From an uncultured Eubacteriales bacterium (lineage in GTDB: Bacteria; Bacillota; Clostridia; Oscillospirales; Acutalibacteraceae), in NCBI GenBank assembly GCA_934667845.1, contig CAKUMQ010000004.1, positions 9,962-73,961 of the forward strand: a DNA stretch of 64,000 nucleotides, written 5' to 3'. A program made the translations under genes and the position numbers. Positions 8,570-17,082 of the stretch are shown here, piece after piece. How positions within the stretch are numbered: the first letter of the stretch is position 1; the number at the start of each line of letters is the position of its first letter. A model generated the notes under the pieces. It was given only the letters and a program-made list of their open reading frames with translations. It was not told where the DNA came from and searched no databases.

Positions 8570-10895
8570 CCGCAGCCGCCCCCGGTTCCAGCAGCACCGA
8601 ACGGCATACCCGTCCCGTGATCACTTCCTCCTGCACCTGCCCGTCGGTCAGCTCCCAGCGAACCGGAGTCGGCTGTTCAGCCTCCGCCGTCACCGTCAGT
8701 TCTCCGTCGCGGAGCTTCCACGCGACCGCGACCCTGCCGTGCGGGGTCACATAGCTGCCCGCACACGCCCCGAGCCAGTACATGCGCGGCGCAATGTGCA
8801 CCCGGGCAAATCCCGGCTCTGCCGGCCGTATGCCGACGCCTCTGGTCATCAGCTCCTGCAGCGGCACCGCGCTCCAGGCGTGGCAGTCGCTCCGCCAGGT
8901 CACCGGATCCTCCGGCCATGTGGTCACCCCCAGCGACAGCATCCTCTCCCACAGCTTCCACTGCGCACGGGATTCCTCATACAGCCCCGCCTTTTCCAGC
9001 GCGCGGAACAGGAAAAACTGCATACAGAAGGAGCACTGCGAAACCGCCCTGTTCTGCATGGCGGCCCACATCACCGTTTCTGCCCGTCTGCCCCCGGCAG
9101 TCCCGGACAGCACCGCCCAGATCTGCGCATGCTGGCTCCACTGGCGGCGCCCGACAGTATCGGTATACAGCCCCGCCTCTTCATCAAAGGCATAGGTGTT
9201 CACCGCCGCAGCGATCTCCTCCGACAGCCGCCGGTAGGTATCCCGGCAGCCGTTCCGCCCCGTCACCTCCGCCAGCTCCGCCGACAGCCGCAGGGCGTGC
9301 ACCAGCATCAGCGTGTATATCGTATTGACCTCCTGCGGCTCTTTCACGGGCACGCCGCGTTCCCACGCATCCGTCCAATCGACAAACTGCCAGAACCCGG
9401 TATCCGCAAGCAGCTTCCGCTCATCCAGACGGGAGACAAAATACGCCAGCGCCTTTTCCACCCCGGGGAAAAAGTCGTCGATCAGCTTTTTATCCCCGAA
9501 GTACGCATAGTGATCCGCCAGCATCATGATCCAATAGAACGTGAAAGAGGGTATGATCTGCAGAATGTTGGCGGGCGAATGACAGGGCATCAGACCGTTC
9601 GGCAGCTGCGCATTGTAGAAATCCCGCAGCGCCTTCCTCGCCAGCCGGTCATCCCAGGACACCGCATACCCGTACAGCGCTTCCAGCCGGGTGTCCAGAA
9701 GATACTGCATCCGCTCATAATACGGGCAGTCCATATAGGTATCGTACATGCAGTTTTTCAAGGTGCGCAAACTGACCGCCCAGATCTGTTCCATCGGTTC
9801 CGTCCGGCAGTGAAAAGCAGAACGGACATCCAAAGGATAGCCTGTCTGCCGGACAGCCTTCAGCCGAATGCGCAGCGCCGTCTCCCCTCCGGTCGCCTCC
9901 AACCGGATAAACCGGAAGGCACGGTAGTGAAAGGGCGTATACCGCTGCTCCCGTCCGTCGGCAAGGAACACATCCTCTCCGCCTTTCAGATAGCTGCCCG
10001 GATGCCGGAAATCATCCCGCTTTCCTTTCACATACTCCCCGTTTTGGGTATAGCCGTAGCTTTCCGCATACAGGAAGCGAATGACCGCTCCCCGGCCGCC
10101 CTGTATCTCCCATTCCGGAAAGGCGGTGCGGTATTCTCCCGCGTCCAGCTCCAGCCAAGCAGACGCCCGGGCGGGAAGCTCCAGCCAATCCCCAGTAAGG
10201 AGCGCCTTGGCCTGTGCGGCGATTTCCGGCGCACAACGGGTCACTCTCTCCATGCTGACCGCCTTTTCATAGGGGCGGGGAATCGGATCCGGCTCGATCT
10301 GCCACACGTTGGCAAGCCCGCCCAGTATGTACGGAACGTTTTCCGCCACCGCCGCCGCCTGCTGCCATTCCCCGTCCGCATATCCCGGCTCCTGCCATCC
10401 CACCGGATACAGCGCACCGTTGACCGATTCGAAATGGCCGAGATACATCAGCTCGGTATCATTCAGAGGGGTAAACCTGTAAAACGCCGCCGGCAGGCAG
10501 CGGTATGTCGTATCGGTCTGCCAGTCGGCATCGCCGCAGATCAGCAGTCCCCCCTGTGCGGAAGAAGTCTGTCCCGTCGGTCCGGCTTTAAAATCATTCG
10601 CCAGGTGCCGGTCTCCCGGATAATGGATGACCTCTGCCGCCAATACATTTTCACCGATCCGCAGATAAGGCGCCAGATCCACGGTGTCGGTATAGCGGAT
10701 GGAAAGATCGCTTTTTGTCGGCCCCCGCAGTATCTGCTGTCCGTTTATAAACAGAATAAAGCAGCTGTCTGCCGTAACGGTGATCTCCGCGCGGGGCGGA
10801 AGCCGGTCGTAGGTCACCGTTTTCCGGAAAAGCATGCATTCCGAATGATTTGCCGCCTCTTTCTTCTGCCAGATCCACCAAGCTGCGCGATCCAT
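8556..10895 (-). CDS. Alpha-L-rhamnosidase-like glycoside hydrolase (GH78 family)
   Basis: This 779-residue protein begins after TAGGAG at 10895. It has no signal peptide and is therefore cytoplasmic. The N-terminal 170 residues are beta-sandwich domains (FILFINGQQILRGP, LRIGENVLAAEV), as in bacterial rhamnosidases. An (alpha/alpha)6 six-hairpin barrel follows, with MDCPYYERMQYLLDTRLEALYG near residue 390 in the place of the GH78 acid motif. A C-terminal beta-sandwich with a PHGRVAVAWKL strand closes the protein. The family removes terminal alpha-L-rhamnose from glycans or glycosides. The gene is convergent with the AraC regulator, and the two 3' ends overlap by 14 bp. Rhamnose specificity is family knowledge, not read from the sequence; related six-hairpin enzymes act on other sugars. 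Confidence 0.85.
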   Translation of the reverse strand: MDRAAWWIWQKKEAANHSECMLFRKTVTYDRLPPRAEITVTADSCFILFINGQQILRGPTKSDLSIRYTDTVDLAPYLRIGENVLAAEVIHYPGDRHLANDFKAGPTGQTSSAQGGLLICGDADWQTDTTYRCLPAAFYRFTPLNDTELMYLGHFESVNGALYPVGWQEPGYADGEWQQAAAVAENVPYILGGLANVWQIEPDPIPRPYEKAVSMERVTRCAPEIAAQAKALLTGDWLELPARASAWLELDAGEYRTAFPEWEIQGGRGAVIRFLYAESYGYTQNGEYVKGKRDDFRHPGSYLKGGEDVFLADGREQRYTPFHYRAFRFIRLEATGGETALRIRLKAVRQTGYPLDVRSAFHCRTEPMEQIWAVSLRTLKNCMYDTYMDCPYYERMQYLLDTRLEALYGYAVSWDDRLARKALRDFYNAQLPNGLMPCHSPANILQIIPSFTFYWIMMLADHYAYFGDKKLIDDFFPGVEKALAYFVSRLDERKLLADTGFWQFVDWTDAWERGVPVKEPQEVNTIYTLMLVHALRLSAELAEVTGRNGCRDTYRRLSEEIAAAVNTYAFDEEAGLYTDTVGRRQWSQHAQIWAVLSGTAGGRRAETVMWAAMQNRAVSQCSFCMQFFLFRALEKAGLYEESRAQWKLWERMLSLGVTTWPEDPVTWRSDCHAWSAVPLQELMTRGVGIRPAEPGFARVHIAPRMYWLGACAGSYVTPHGRVAVAWKLRDGELTVTAEAEQPTPVRWELTDGQVQEEVITGRVCRSVLLEPGAAAVKAD

Positions 10896-10932
10896 GTCAA
10901 CAACTCCTACCCTTTGCCGTGTCTATGCCTTC

Positions 10933-10941
10933 ATTATATCA
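10933..10941 (-). promoter_or_regulatory. Extended -10 promoter of the GH78-like gene
   Basis: On the minus strand the sequence reads TGATATAAT, a perfect TATAAT with the TGn extension. No good -35 box lies at 16-18 nt, as is typical where an activator such as the adjacent AraC protein assists. The start site would be near 10926, about 30 nt before the ATG. Confidence 0.55.
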
Positions 10942-11240
10942 GCAAGGCGGAATTTGCGTATAACAAAAAGGACGTTATATAAAAGAAAACGGACTTTTCA
11001 TAAAAATTTCCATAAAACAACTATGGTTTTCTCATGAATTTCGGAGCATTTGGTTTTGCCTGTTTTCACATCCCCGCAGAATTTTCTTTCCGGCTGTTCT
11101 CCGGCGATTCCTCCCCCCGCCCGGGCGGAAATCGCCTGCCGCCATCCTCACCGGCTGCCCACAGTGCATGCCGCTTCGCCGCTCCCGGAAACGGGGGAAT
11201 GCACACCGCGTTTTCTGCCAAATAAACGGAAACGCAAAAA
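10942..11240. other. Non-coding stretch upstream of the GH78-like gene
   Basis: About 300 bp with an AT-rich first half and no convincing coding frame, ribosome site or RNA fold. Short plus-strand open frames (for example 11034-11225) have odd composition and no ribosome binding site. The AT-rich part may hold regulator sites for the GH78-like promoter, but I see no clear repeat. Confidence 0.5.
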
Positions 11241-11275
11241 AGCGCTGACCCGGGAATCTTTCCCGGGTCAGCGCT
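11236..11275 (-). terminator. Strong intrinsic terminator, 16-bp perfect stem
   Basis: AGCGCTGACCCGGGAA (11241-11256) pairs perfectly with 11260-11275 around a 3-nt loop. On the minus strand the stem is followed by a run of U residues (A run at 11236-11241 on the plus strand). It would end any minus-strand transcript entering from the tRNA-Ala side, including the small reading frame at 11289-11417. Confidence 0.8.
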
Positions 11276-11288
11276 TCTCTGCGACAGA

Positions 11289-11417
11289 TCAGCCTGCCGA
11301 CAGCCGCCCGCCCTTTACGGCATATGCCTTCGGCGTACAGCCGTCCCCTTTATTTTCATAAAAGCCCCCTATCCCCATACCCTCAGACGCCGCGCCGATC
11401 TTCGCCTGTAAGCGCAC
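11289..11417 (-). CDS. Possible 42-residue ORF or gene remnant
   Basis: A minus-strand frame from GTG 11417 to TGA 11289 encodes 42 residues, with a Gly/Lys-rich core containing GGFYENKGDGC. A shorter version could begin at ATG 11378. It is bracketed by the tRNA-Ala terminator and the strong terminator at 11236-11275, so it looks like a transcription unit of its own. However, neither a promoter nor a good ribosome site is visible. It may be a small peptide, the decayed end of a lost gene, or chance. I recognise no family. Confidence 0.2.
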   Translation of the reverse strand: MRLQAKIGAASEGMGIGGFYENKGDGCTPKAYAVKGGRLSAG

Positions 11418-11433
11418 TTCCCGAATAAAGGCG

Positions 11434-11470
11434 CAAAAAAACACCGTAATTCTATCAGAATTACGGTGTT
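11434..11470 (-). terminator. Terminator of tRNA-Ala
   Basis: AACACCGTAATTC (11440-11452) and its complement (11458-11470) form a 13-bp stem with a 5-nt loop. On the minus strand seven U residues follow. It begins 2 nt after the tRNA CCA end. Confidence 0.85.
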
Positions 11471-11471
11471 T

Positions 11472-11547
11472 TGGTGGAGACGAAGAGGATCGAACTCTCG
11501 ACCTTACGGATGCGAACCGTACGCTCTCCCAGCTGAGCTACGCCCCC
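11472..11547 (-). tRNA. tRNA-Ala(CGC)
   Basis: The minus strand folds as a standard 76-nt cloverleaf with encoded CCA. It has acceptor GGGGGCG/CGTCTCC, D arm GCTC/GAGC, anticodon stem TACGG/CCGTA with loop TTCGCAT, and T arm GAGAG/CTCTT with loop TTCGATC. The anticodon CGC reads GCG alanine codons. The acceptor contains the G3:U70 wobble pair that defines alanine identity. Confidence 0.95.
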
Positions 11548-11629
11548 ATACTGCAAAATCTCACAGCGGTTGCTTTTCTGAAATACCGACCGCACTAAAC
11601 AGGTGGTGCGTTTTTCAGAACGCCTAACC

Positions 11630-11658
11630 AGTATACCGTATAATTCCCCGTTTGTCAA
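11630..11658 (-). promoter_or_regulatory. Consensus sigma-A promoter of tRNA-Ala
   Basis: On the minus strand TTGACA (11653-11658), a 17-nt spacer and TATACT (11630-11635) match the housekeeping consensus. The start site near 11623 leaves a 5' leader of about 75 nt before the mature tRNA, to be removed by RNase P. Confidence 0.85.
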
Positions 11659-11714
11659 GAGGTTTTTTCGTTTTCTCCGCAAATTCCGCAAGAAACTCAG
11701 CCGATGGCTGTCGA

Positions 11715-12506
11715 TCAGCGGCGGCGGCGCTTTTTCTTTCCCGAGCTGTACAGGAATTTTTCCGAGAGAGAAAACTCCCGATAACCGAGATAATACCCAA
11801 GCGCGCAGGTCGCCGGTACAAGCAGCGTCAAAAGCGCGATCGGCAGCAGACACCAGCCCGCCATTTCCGCGGTGCTGCCCGCGTTGCCGGTCATTCCTTG
11901 GATCAGCAGGATATACGGCGCATTGAGCCACTCATATATACGGAGGAAGCCCCCGGTGATTACGCCGAAGCGACTGAGGATCAGCAGGATATAGCAGACA
12001 AATCCGGGGATGCCTGCCAAAAGGCCGATCTTCAGCCCGCGCAGCTTATCCTCGGCCAGACGTCCGAATGTGACATTGTTGTTATCCTTATCGCCCAGCG
12101 TCCACAGATCGGAATAGGGCATGGAAAGCAGAAGCAGCACCATGCACAATCCGGTCAGCAGCTGATAGAAAAAGCGGGCGATCGGATCCATTTCCGAGCG
12201 GATGGACACCGTGAATTTTCCGTCTTCCGACTCCTCCGACGAGCTGTCCGAAACCGCTGCGCCCGCCTCCTGTGAGGCGGCGCCGCTCTCCTCATCGAAA
12301 TAGCGGGTCTCCACAAGAACGGGGTTGCTGTTCTCGTCATACTGATACACCTGCTCACCGATGGTGTGCGTGCCCAGCCCGGTGAAGATCATGGTCATGG
12401 AAAAATACACGATGATCGCCAGTACGCCGCCGAATATCGTTTTTAAGAACACCTTTCCCGCAACCTTGGCATCCCGCGCCCCTACGTTAATGATCTCATC
12501 TGCCAT
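11715..12506 (-). CDS. Multi-pass membrane protein of unknown function
   Basis: This 263-residue protein starts after AAAGGAG. One transmembrane helix lies near residues 24-45. An acidic, Ser-rich extracytoplasmic segment follows (residues 60-100, EESGAASQEAGAA and SSSEESEDG). Four or so further helices follow, with a very basic GKKKRRRR C terminus. I recognise no domain. It has its own promoter and lies between the tRNA gene and the ABC exporter operon, with a hairpin on the exporter side. It could be a small transport or envelope protein; nothing in the sequence decides this. Confidence 0.8.
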   Translation of the reverse strand: MADEIINVGARDAKVAGKVFLKTIFGGVLAIIVYFSMTMIFTGLGTHTIGEQVYQYDENSNPVLVETRYFDEESGAASQEAGAAVSDSSSEESEDGKFTVSIRSEMDPIARFFYQLLTGLCMVLLLLSMPYSDLWTLGDKDNNNVTFGRLAEDKLRGLKIGLLAGIPGFVCYILLILSRFGVITGGFLRIYEWLNAPYILLIQGMTGNAGSTAEMAGWCLLPIALLTLLVPATCALGYYLGYREFSLSEKFLYSSGKKKRRRR

Positions 12507-12564
12507 TCGGTTTTCGCTCCTTTATGTTTCCCGCTGCCGGGACATCATTCAGCCGTATAAGGGT

Positions 12565-12593
12565 ATCTTACCATGTTTTTGACCGCTTGGCAA
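12565..12593 (-). promoter_or_regulatory. Probable promoter of the 11715-12506 membrane protein
   Basis: TTGCCA (12588-12593 on the minus strand), a 17-nt spacer and TAAGAT (12565-12570). The -35 is one base from consensus and the -10 two bases away. Confidence 0.5.
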
Positions 12594-12640
12594 TCCCCAA
12601 AAACCGCATTTTCCGGCTTTTTCGTCCAAAACCGGCTTTA

Positions 12641-12679
12641 CACCGGCCGGCTCCGTGCAGGCACGGAGCACGACCGGTG
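12641..12679 (-). terminator. Hairpin after the ABC exporter operon
   Basis: GCTCCGTGC and GCACGGAGC pair around a short loop, with an outer CACCGG/CCGGTG stem interrupted by an internal loop. No clean U run follows, so it may be a weak or factor-assisted terminator for the exporter genes ending at 12696. Confidence 0.4.
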
Positions 12680-12695
12680 CAGAAAGAAAAGCCGA

Positions 12696-14657
12696 TCAAT
12701 CAAGCTCCCGTTTGCCGGTATACAGCTCGTAATACCGTCCCTTTTGGGCGAGCAGCTCGTCGTGACTGCCGCGTTCGATGATCTCGCCCTGCTCGAGCAC
12801 CATGATGGCGTCGGCATTGCGCACCGTGGACAGGCGGTGCGCGATCACAAACGTCGTGCGATTCTTCATCAGGCGATCCATACCGTGTTCAATATGCCGC
12901 TCGGTACGGGTATCGACCGAGCTGGTCGCCTCATCGAGCACCAAAATCGGCGCCTTGGAGATCGCCGCGCGGGCAATATTCAGCAGCTGGCGCTGTCCCT
13001 GGGAGAGGTTGGCGCCGTCGCCCTCAAGCATGGTCTGGTAGCCGTCTGACAGGCGCATGATGAACGAGTGCGCGCTCGCGAGCTTGGCGGCGGCAATGAC
13101 CTCTTCATCCGTGGCATCCGGGCGGCCGTAGCGGATATTCTCCATCACCGTGCCGGTAAACAGGTGGGTATCCTGCAGCACCATGGCGATATTTTTGCGC
13201 AGCGTCTCGCGCTGATAATCGCGGATATCCACGCCGTCTATGGTGATCTTTCCCTCGTTGATGTCGTAGAAACGGTTGAGCAGATTGGTAACCGTAGTCT
13301 TTCCCGCGCCGGTCGAGCCGACAAAGGCGATCTTCTGACCGGGATGGGCATACAGCGAAATATGCTTTAAGATGATCTTATCCGGCACATAGCCGAAAGT
13401 AACATCGTCAAACACCACGTCGCCATGGATCTCTGTCGCGACCGCATCGGGCTTATCCGCCGCTTCGGGCGTCTCATCCATCACGGCAAACACCCGCTCC
13501 GCACCGGCAAGCGCCGCAAAGATCGCGGACGTCTGCTGAGAGATCTGGTTGATCGGCATGGAAAACTGCCGCGAATAGCCGGCAAATACCGTCAGTGCGC
13601 CGGGCGTAAACCCGGCGGTGCACATCAGAATACCGCCCACGCCCACGGTGACGGCATAGCTGATCTGCGAGGTATTGCCCATGATCGGCCCCATGATGCC
13701 GCCGTAGAACTGCGCCTTGAACTGCTTATCGCGCAGCTCGTCGTTGAGCAGGGCAAACTCCTGCTCGCATTCCTCTTCGTGGTTGAACACCTTAATGACC
13801 TTCTGCCCGGTGACGGTCTCCTCAATGTAGCCGTTCACCGCGCCGAGCGCCGCCTGCTGTCCGCCGTAATACTTGCTGCTGCGGCGGGCAATCGCACCGC
13901 CGCCCTTGATAAACAGCGGAATAAATATCACCGTCACCAGTGTGAGGATCCAGTTGGTGCTGATCATAAAATAGAAGGTGCCGAGCAGGGTGATCACACC
14001 GGAGACAATGCTGATCAGCGAGTTATTGAGCATCACGTCGATGTTATCCACATCGTTGGTAAACCGGCTCATCACTTCACCGGTCGGATGTCCGTCAAAA
14101 TAGCGCACGGGCAGTCTTTGCAGCTTTTCAAACAGGTCGTTGCGCAGTGCCTCCGTGGCGTTTTGCGACACCCGCATCATCAGCCGCGCCTGAATATAGG
14201 TGGCGGCAATACCGATCAGATACACACATGCCAGCACAATAAGCGCCGTGAACACATAGACCGACACCTCGGCGATCTTGCCCGATTCCCGCAGAGCGCG
14301 GATCGGCGCCAGCTCCGTAAAGGCGGTGATCACCTTGTCAGCCACCTGTTCGGTGCTGCTCGGGCGGATGACCGCATCCGGCTTGACCGCCACGGTGATA
14401 TGGTTGATGATCGGGGCGAGCAGATAGGAGCCACACAGCGAAGCGACGGTACTGATCAGCATGCACAGCAGCACCAGCACCAGCCGGAACCGATAGGGAC
14501 GGATATAGCTAAGCAGGCGGGACACCGTTGCGCGGGCGTTTTTCGGCTTGCCGTGCGCACGGGCGCCGGGGCCGCGTCCGGGACCGCCCATCGGTCCCTT
14601 AGACGGAGCTGCCGCAGAGGCATATTGTTTTTGCAGTTGTGCCAATGAACGCGCCAT
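12696..14657 (-). CDS. Heterodimeric ABC exporter subunit, permease-ATPase fusion (catalytic Walker B half)
   Basis: ATG 14657 follows GGGGAG; a GTG at 14666 that overlaps the upstream stop sits too close to that site. A Gly/Pro-rich, basic cytoplasmic tail (residues 10-45) precedes six transmembrane helices and a C-terminal ATPase domain. The ATPase has Walker A GSTGAGKTT, Walker B ILVLDEATS with the catalytic Glu, and the switch His in IAHRLST. Its signature is LSQGQ instead of LSGGQ. Together with the next subunit's Walker B this makes one degenerate and one active ATP site, as in TM287/288- or BmrCD-type exporters. It is the last gene of a marR-ABC-ABC operon. Drug, lipid or peptide export is likely; the substrate is not known. 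Confidence 0.93.
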   Translation of the reverse strand: MARSLAQLQKQYASAAAPSKGPMGGPGRGPGARAHGKPKNARATVSRLLSYIRPYRFRLVLVLLCMLISTVASLCGSYLLAPIINHITVAVKPDAVIRPSSTEQVADKVITAFTELAPIRALRESGKIAEVSVYVFTALIVLACVYLIGIAATYIQARLMMRVSQNATEALRNDLFEKLQRLPVRYFDGHPTGEVMSRFTNDVDNIDVMLNNSLISIVSGVITLLGTFYFMISTNWILTLVTVIFIPLFIKGGGAIARRSSKYYGGQQAALGAVNGYIEETVTGQKVIKVFNHEEECEQEFALLNDELRDKQFKAQFYGGIMGPIMGNTSQISYAVTVGVGGILMCTAGFTPGALTVFAGYSRQFSMPINQISQQTSAIFAALAGAERVFAVMDETPEAADKPDAVATEIHGDVVFDDVTFGYVPDKIILKHISLYAHPGQKIAFVGSTGAGKTTVTNLLNRFYDINEGKITIDGVDIRDYQRETLRKNIAMVLQDTHLFTGTVMENIRYGRPDATDEEVIAAAKLASAHSFIMRLSDGYQTMLEGDGANLSQGQRQLLNIARAAISKAPILVLDEATSSVDTRTERHIEHGMDRLMKNRTTFVIAHRLSTVRNADAIMVLEQGEIIERGSHDELLAQKGRYYELYTGKRELD

Positions 14658-14662
14658 CACAC

Positions 14663-16396
14663 TCACTCCCCTTTCCTATCCATCTGGGAATAGTAGATCT
14701 CCCGATAGGTCTCATTGTTTTCGAGCAATTCCTCGTGCGTACCCACGCCGGTGATCCTGCCGTCGTCCATCACGACGATCTGATCCGCCTCCATCACCGA
14801 GGTAATACGCTGGGCAATAATGATCTTAGTCGAATCCGCCAGATCCTCGGCAAACGCCTTGCGGATCTGCGCTTCCGTCGCGGTATCGACCGCGGAGGTG
14901 GAGTCGTCCAGAATCAGGATCTTCGGCTTTTTCAGCAGAGCGCGCGCAATACAGAGACGCTGCTTCTGCCCGCCCGACACATTGGCGCCGCCCTGTTCAA
15001 GATCGGTCTGATACTGATCCTTAAAGTTGCGCACAAACTTATCCGCCTGGGCATACGCCGATGCGGTCTCCAGCTCCTCCTGGGTGGCATTGGGGTCGCC
15101 CCAGCGGAGGTTTTCCTCGATCGTCCCCGAGAACAGCACGTTCTTTTGCAGCACCATACCGACGCCCTCGCGCAGATGATACAGCGAATAGTCGCGCACA
15201 TTCACGCCGTCGACCAGCACCTCGCCCTCATCCGCATCATACAGGCGGGGGATCAGCGAGACAAGCGTCGTCTTTCCGCAGCCGGTCGAGCCGATGATGC
15301 CGACCGTCGAGCGCGGCTGTATGGTCAGTGAAATATCGTCAAGCACCTTGTCCTCGCTGTTTTTGTAATAGCGGAACGACACATGGCGGAATTCCACCTG
15401 TCCGTCCCGCACCGGCAGCGCAGGCTGTGCCGCGTTGTCATCCGACAGATCCGGCTTTTCGTCCAGCACCTCGCGGATACGGCGTGCCGAAGCGAGCGCA
15501 CGCGAGGAGGTCATCAGCAGGAATGTCACCATCATCAGCGACATCAGGATCTGGTTGACATAGGTGATGAACGCCGACAGATCGCCGACCTCCATCCCGC
15601 CGTCAAGCACAATGCGGTGGCCGAACCAGATAACGGCGATCACGGTGGCGTACATGAAGAACGTCATGACCGGCTGGAGGAAGATCACGACCCGCATAGC
15701 CGACAGACCGGCATCCTTCAGATCGCGGTTGGCTTTGTGGAACTTATCCACCTCATAGTCCTCACGCACAAAGGATTTCACCACCCGTGTATTGGTGATG
15801 TTCTCCTGCACGGTGGAATTCAGGCGGTCGATCTTGCCCTGCATTTTCTGAAAGCGTGGGAAGCCGACGCTGATAATGGCGGCGATAATGATCAGCAGAA
15901 GCGGAATGCTCACCGCAAACACCGTGGCAAGCGAGGGCTTGAGCAGGATCGCCATGATCAGTCCGCCGATCAGCATACCCGGCGCGCGCAGCGCCATGCG
16001 CAGCAGCATATTCACAAAATTCTGCAGCTGGGTCACGTCATTTGTGATCCGCGTCACCAGCGAGCCGGTGGAGAACCGGTCGATGTTGGCAAACGCAAAG
16101 CTCTGGATCTTGCGGTAGACGTCATTGCGGACATCGGCGGCAAAATTGACCGACGCCTTGGCGCCGAAATAGGCGCCGCCGACGCCGCCCGCCATCATCA
16201 GCACCGCAATGCCCGCCATCGCCAGACAGATGCCGATGCTGCCCGACACGGTCAGCGTCTGGTCGTTCCCCTGGTTGATCACCACGGAGAGGAGCTTCGG
16301 CATCACGACCTCGCCGATTACCTCGACGATCATACACAACGGACCGATCACAAAATACGGCCAGTAGGGTTTTACATAGGTCATCCACTTTTTCAC
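14663..16396 (-). CDS. Heterodimeric ABC exporter subunit, permease-ATPase fusion (degenerate Walker B half)
   Basis: The GTG at 16396 overlaps the marR stop (GTGA) after AGGA, so translation is coupled. The protein has six transmembrane helices (residues 15-320) and an ATPase domain with Walker A GSTGCGKTT and a canonical VSGGQ signature. Its Walker B ends in ILILDD, with Asp for the catalytic Glu, and the switch His is Gln (IIIAQRITS). These are the hallmarks of the non-hydrolysing site in heterodimeric exporters, where this half pairs with the LSQGQ signature of the other subunit. It lies between the regulator and the second subunit. Efflux of a compound sensed by the MarR protein is the likely role. 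Confidence 0.93.
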   Translation of the reverse strand: MKKWMTYVKPYWPYFVIGPLCMIVEVIGEVVMPKLLSVVINQGNDQTLTVSGSIGICLAMAGIAVLMMAGGVGGAYFGAKASVNFAADVRNDVYRKIQSFAFANIDRFSTGSLVTRITNDVTQLQNFVNMLLRMALRAPGMLIGGLIMAILLKPSLATVFAVSIPLLLIIIAAIISVGFPRFQKMQGKIDRLNSTVQENITNTRVVKSFVREDYEVDKFHKANRDLKDAGLSAMRVVIFLQPVMTFFMYATVIAVIWFGHRIVLDGGMEVGDLSAFITYVNQILMSLMMVTFLLMTSSRALASARRIREVLDEKPDLSDDNAAQPALPVRDGQVEFRHVSFRYYKNSEDKVLDDISLTIQPRSTVGIIGSTGCGKTTLVSLIPRLYDADEGEVLVDGVNVRDYSLYHLREGVGMVLQKNVLFSGTIEENLRWGDPNATQEELETASAYAQADKFVRNFKDQYQTDLEQGGANVSGGQKQRLCIARALLKKPKILILDDSTSAVDTATEAQIRKAFAEDLADSTKIIIAQRITSVMEADQIVVMDDGRITGVGTHEELLENNETYREIYYSQMDRKGE

Positions 16397-16929
16397 TCTG
16401 CTTCATCCTTTCCCGAAGAAAACGGAACCGGCTCGGGCAGCCGCATTGACGGCTTCGGCGGCACGGCGCGCTGCCCGTCCTGCAGGCCGCGCAGGTTTTC
16501 ATACATTTTTTCCAGGCAGCGGGAAAACTGCGTCAGTTCCTCCTCCGTGAGGCCGTCAAACATGACCTCATCCACCCCGCGCGCATGAAGGCAGTGCGAC
16601 GAGATCAGCGCACTGCCCTTTTCTGTCAGCCGGATCACCTTGCTGCGGTTGTCGCCCGCAGCGGTATCGCGCAGGATATACCCCTGTGCCTCCAGCTTTT
16701 TCAGCATGACCGCCGCAGCCGCCGGACTGATCACCAGCGCCTCCGCCAGCTCCTTCTGCGAGGGCGGCGACGGGCAGCGCGCCAAATGGTTCAGCATGAA
16801 AAACTGCCCGCGGTGAAGCCCCGCATCCGCCATATAGCGGTCGAGCGCACAGTGGTGCATCCGGTTCACCACGATAAACCGATCCCGCGCCTGCTCCGTC
16901 AGTGTCCGCAGATACTGCCGTTTTTCCAT
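16393..16929 (-). CDS. MarR-family transcriptional regulator
   Basis: The ATG at 16929 follows GGGCGGAG; the frame is open further upstream, but that part covers the promoter. The 178-residue protein has the winged helix of MarR proteins. It contains SQKELAEALVISPAAAAVMLKKLEAQGYILRD without a break, then the wing around DNRSKVIRLTEKG. Such proteins repress efflux operons and release DNA on binding small phenolic or lipophilic molecules. It is the first gene of the exporter operon and overlaps it by 4 bp. A palindrome at the transcription start is the probable operator, which implies autoregulation. Confidence 0.93.
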   Translation of the reverse strand: MEKRQYLRTLTEQARDRFIVVNRMHHCALDRYMADAGLHRGQFFMLNHLARCPSPPSQKELAEALVISPAAAAVMLKKLEAQGYILRDTAAGDNRSKVIRLTEKGSALISSHCLHARGVDEVMFDGLTEEELTQFSRCLEKMYENLRGLQDGQRAVPPKPSMRLPEPVPFSSGKDEAE

Positions 16930-16952
16930 TTCTCTCCGCCCCTTTCTCCAAA

Positions 16953-16970
16953 TAATTAACACGTTAACTA
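16953..16970. promoter_or_regulatory. Probable MarR operator palindrome
   Basis: TAATTAACACGTTAACTA has TTAAC and GTTAA arms around a 2-nt centre, with partial outer symmetry. It begins at the edge of the -10 box and covers the expected start site near 16963, the usual place for autoregulation by a MarR dimer. Confidence 0.55.
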
Positions 16971-16997
16971 TTATAGCACAAACCCCATTTTCGTCAA
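16970..16997 (-). promoter_or_regulatory. Sigma-A promoter of the marR-exporter operon
   Basis: On the minus strand TTGACG (16992-16997), a 16-nt spacer and TATAAT (16970-16975). It drives marR and both exporter genes. Confidence 0.75.
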
Positions 16998-17082
16998 TCC
17001 GGAATTTGCCGAAAAATTGTAAAGTTTTTTTGAATATGTCCGGCATGCAGACGGGGCATACTGAAAACGGAGGTGAAACGGC

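Noticed and set aside
8484..10982. An 832-codon plus-strand open frame
   Set aside because: It is antisense to the GH78-like gene and has no ribosome site or recognisable domain.
11034..11225. Plus-strand 63-codon frame upstream of the GH78-like gene
   Set aside because: No ribosome site, no promoter and no sensible composition.
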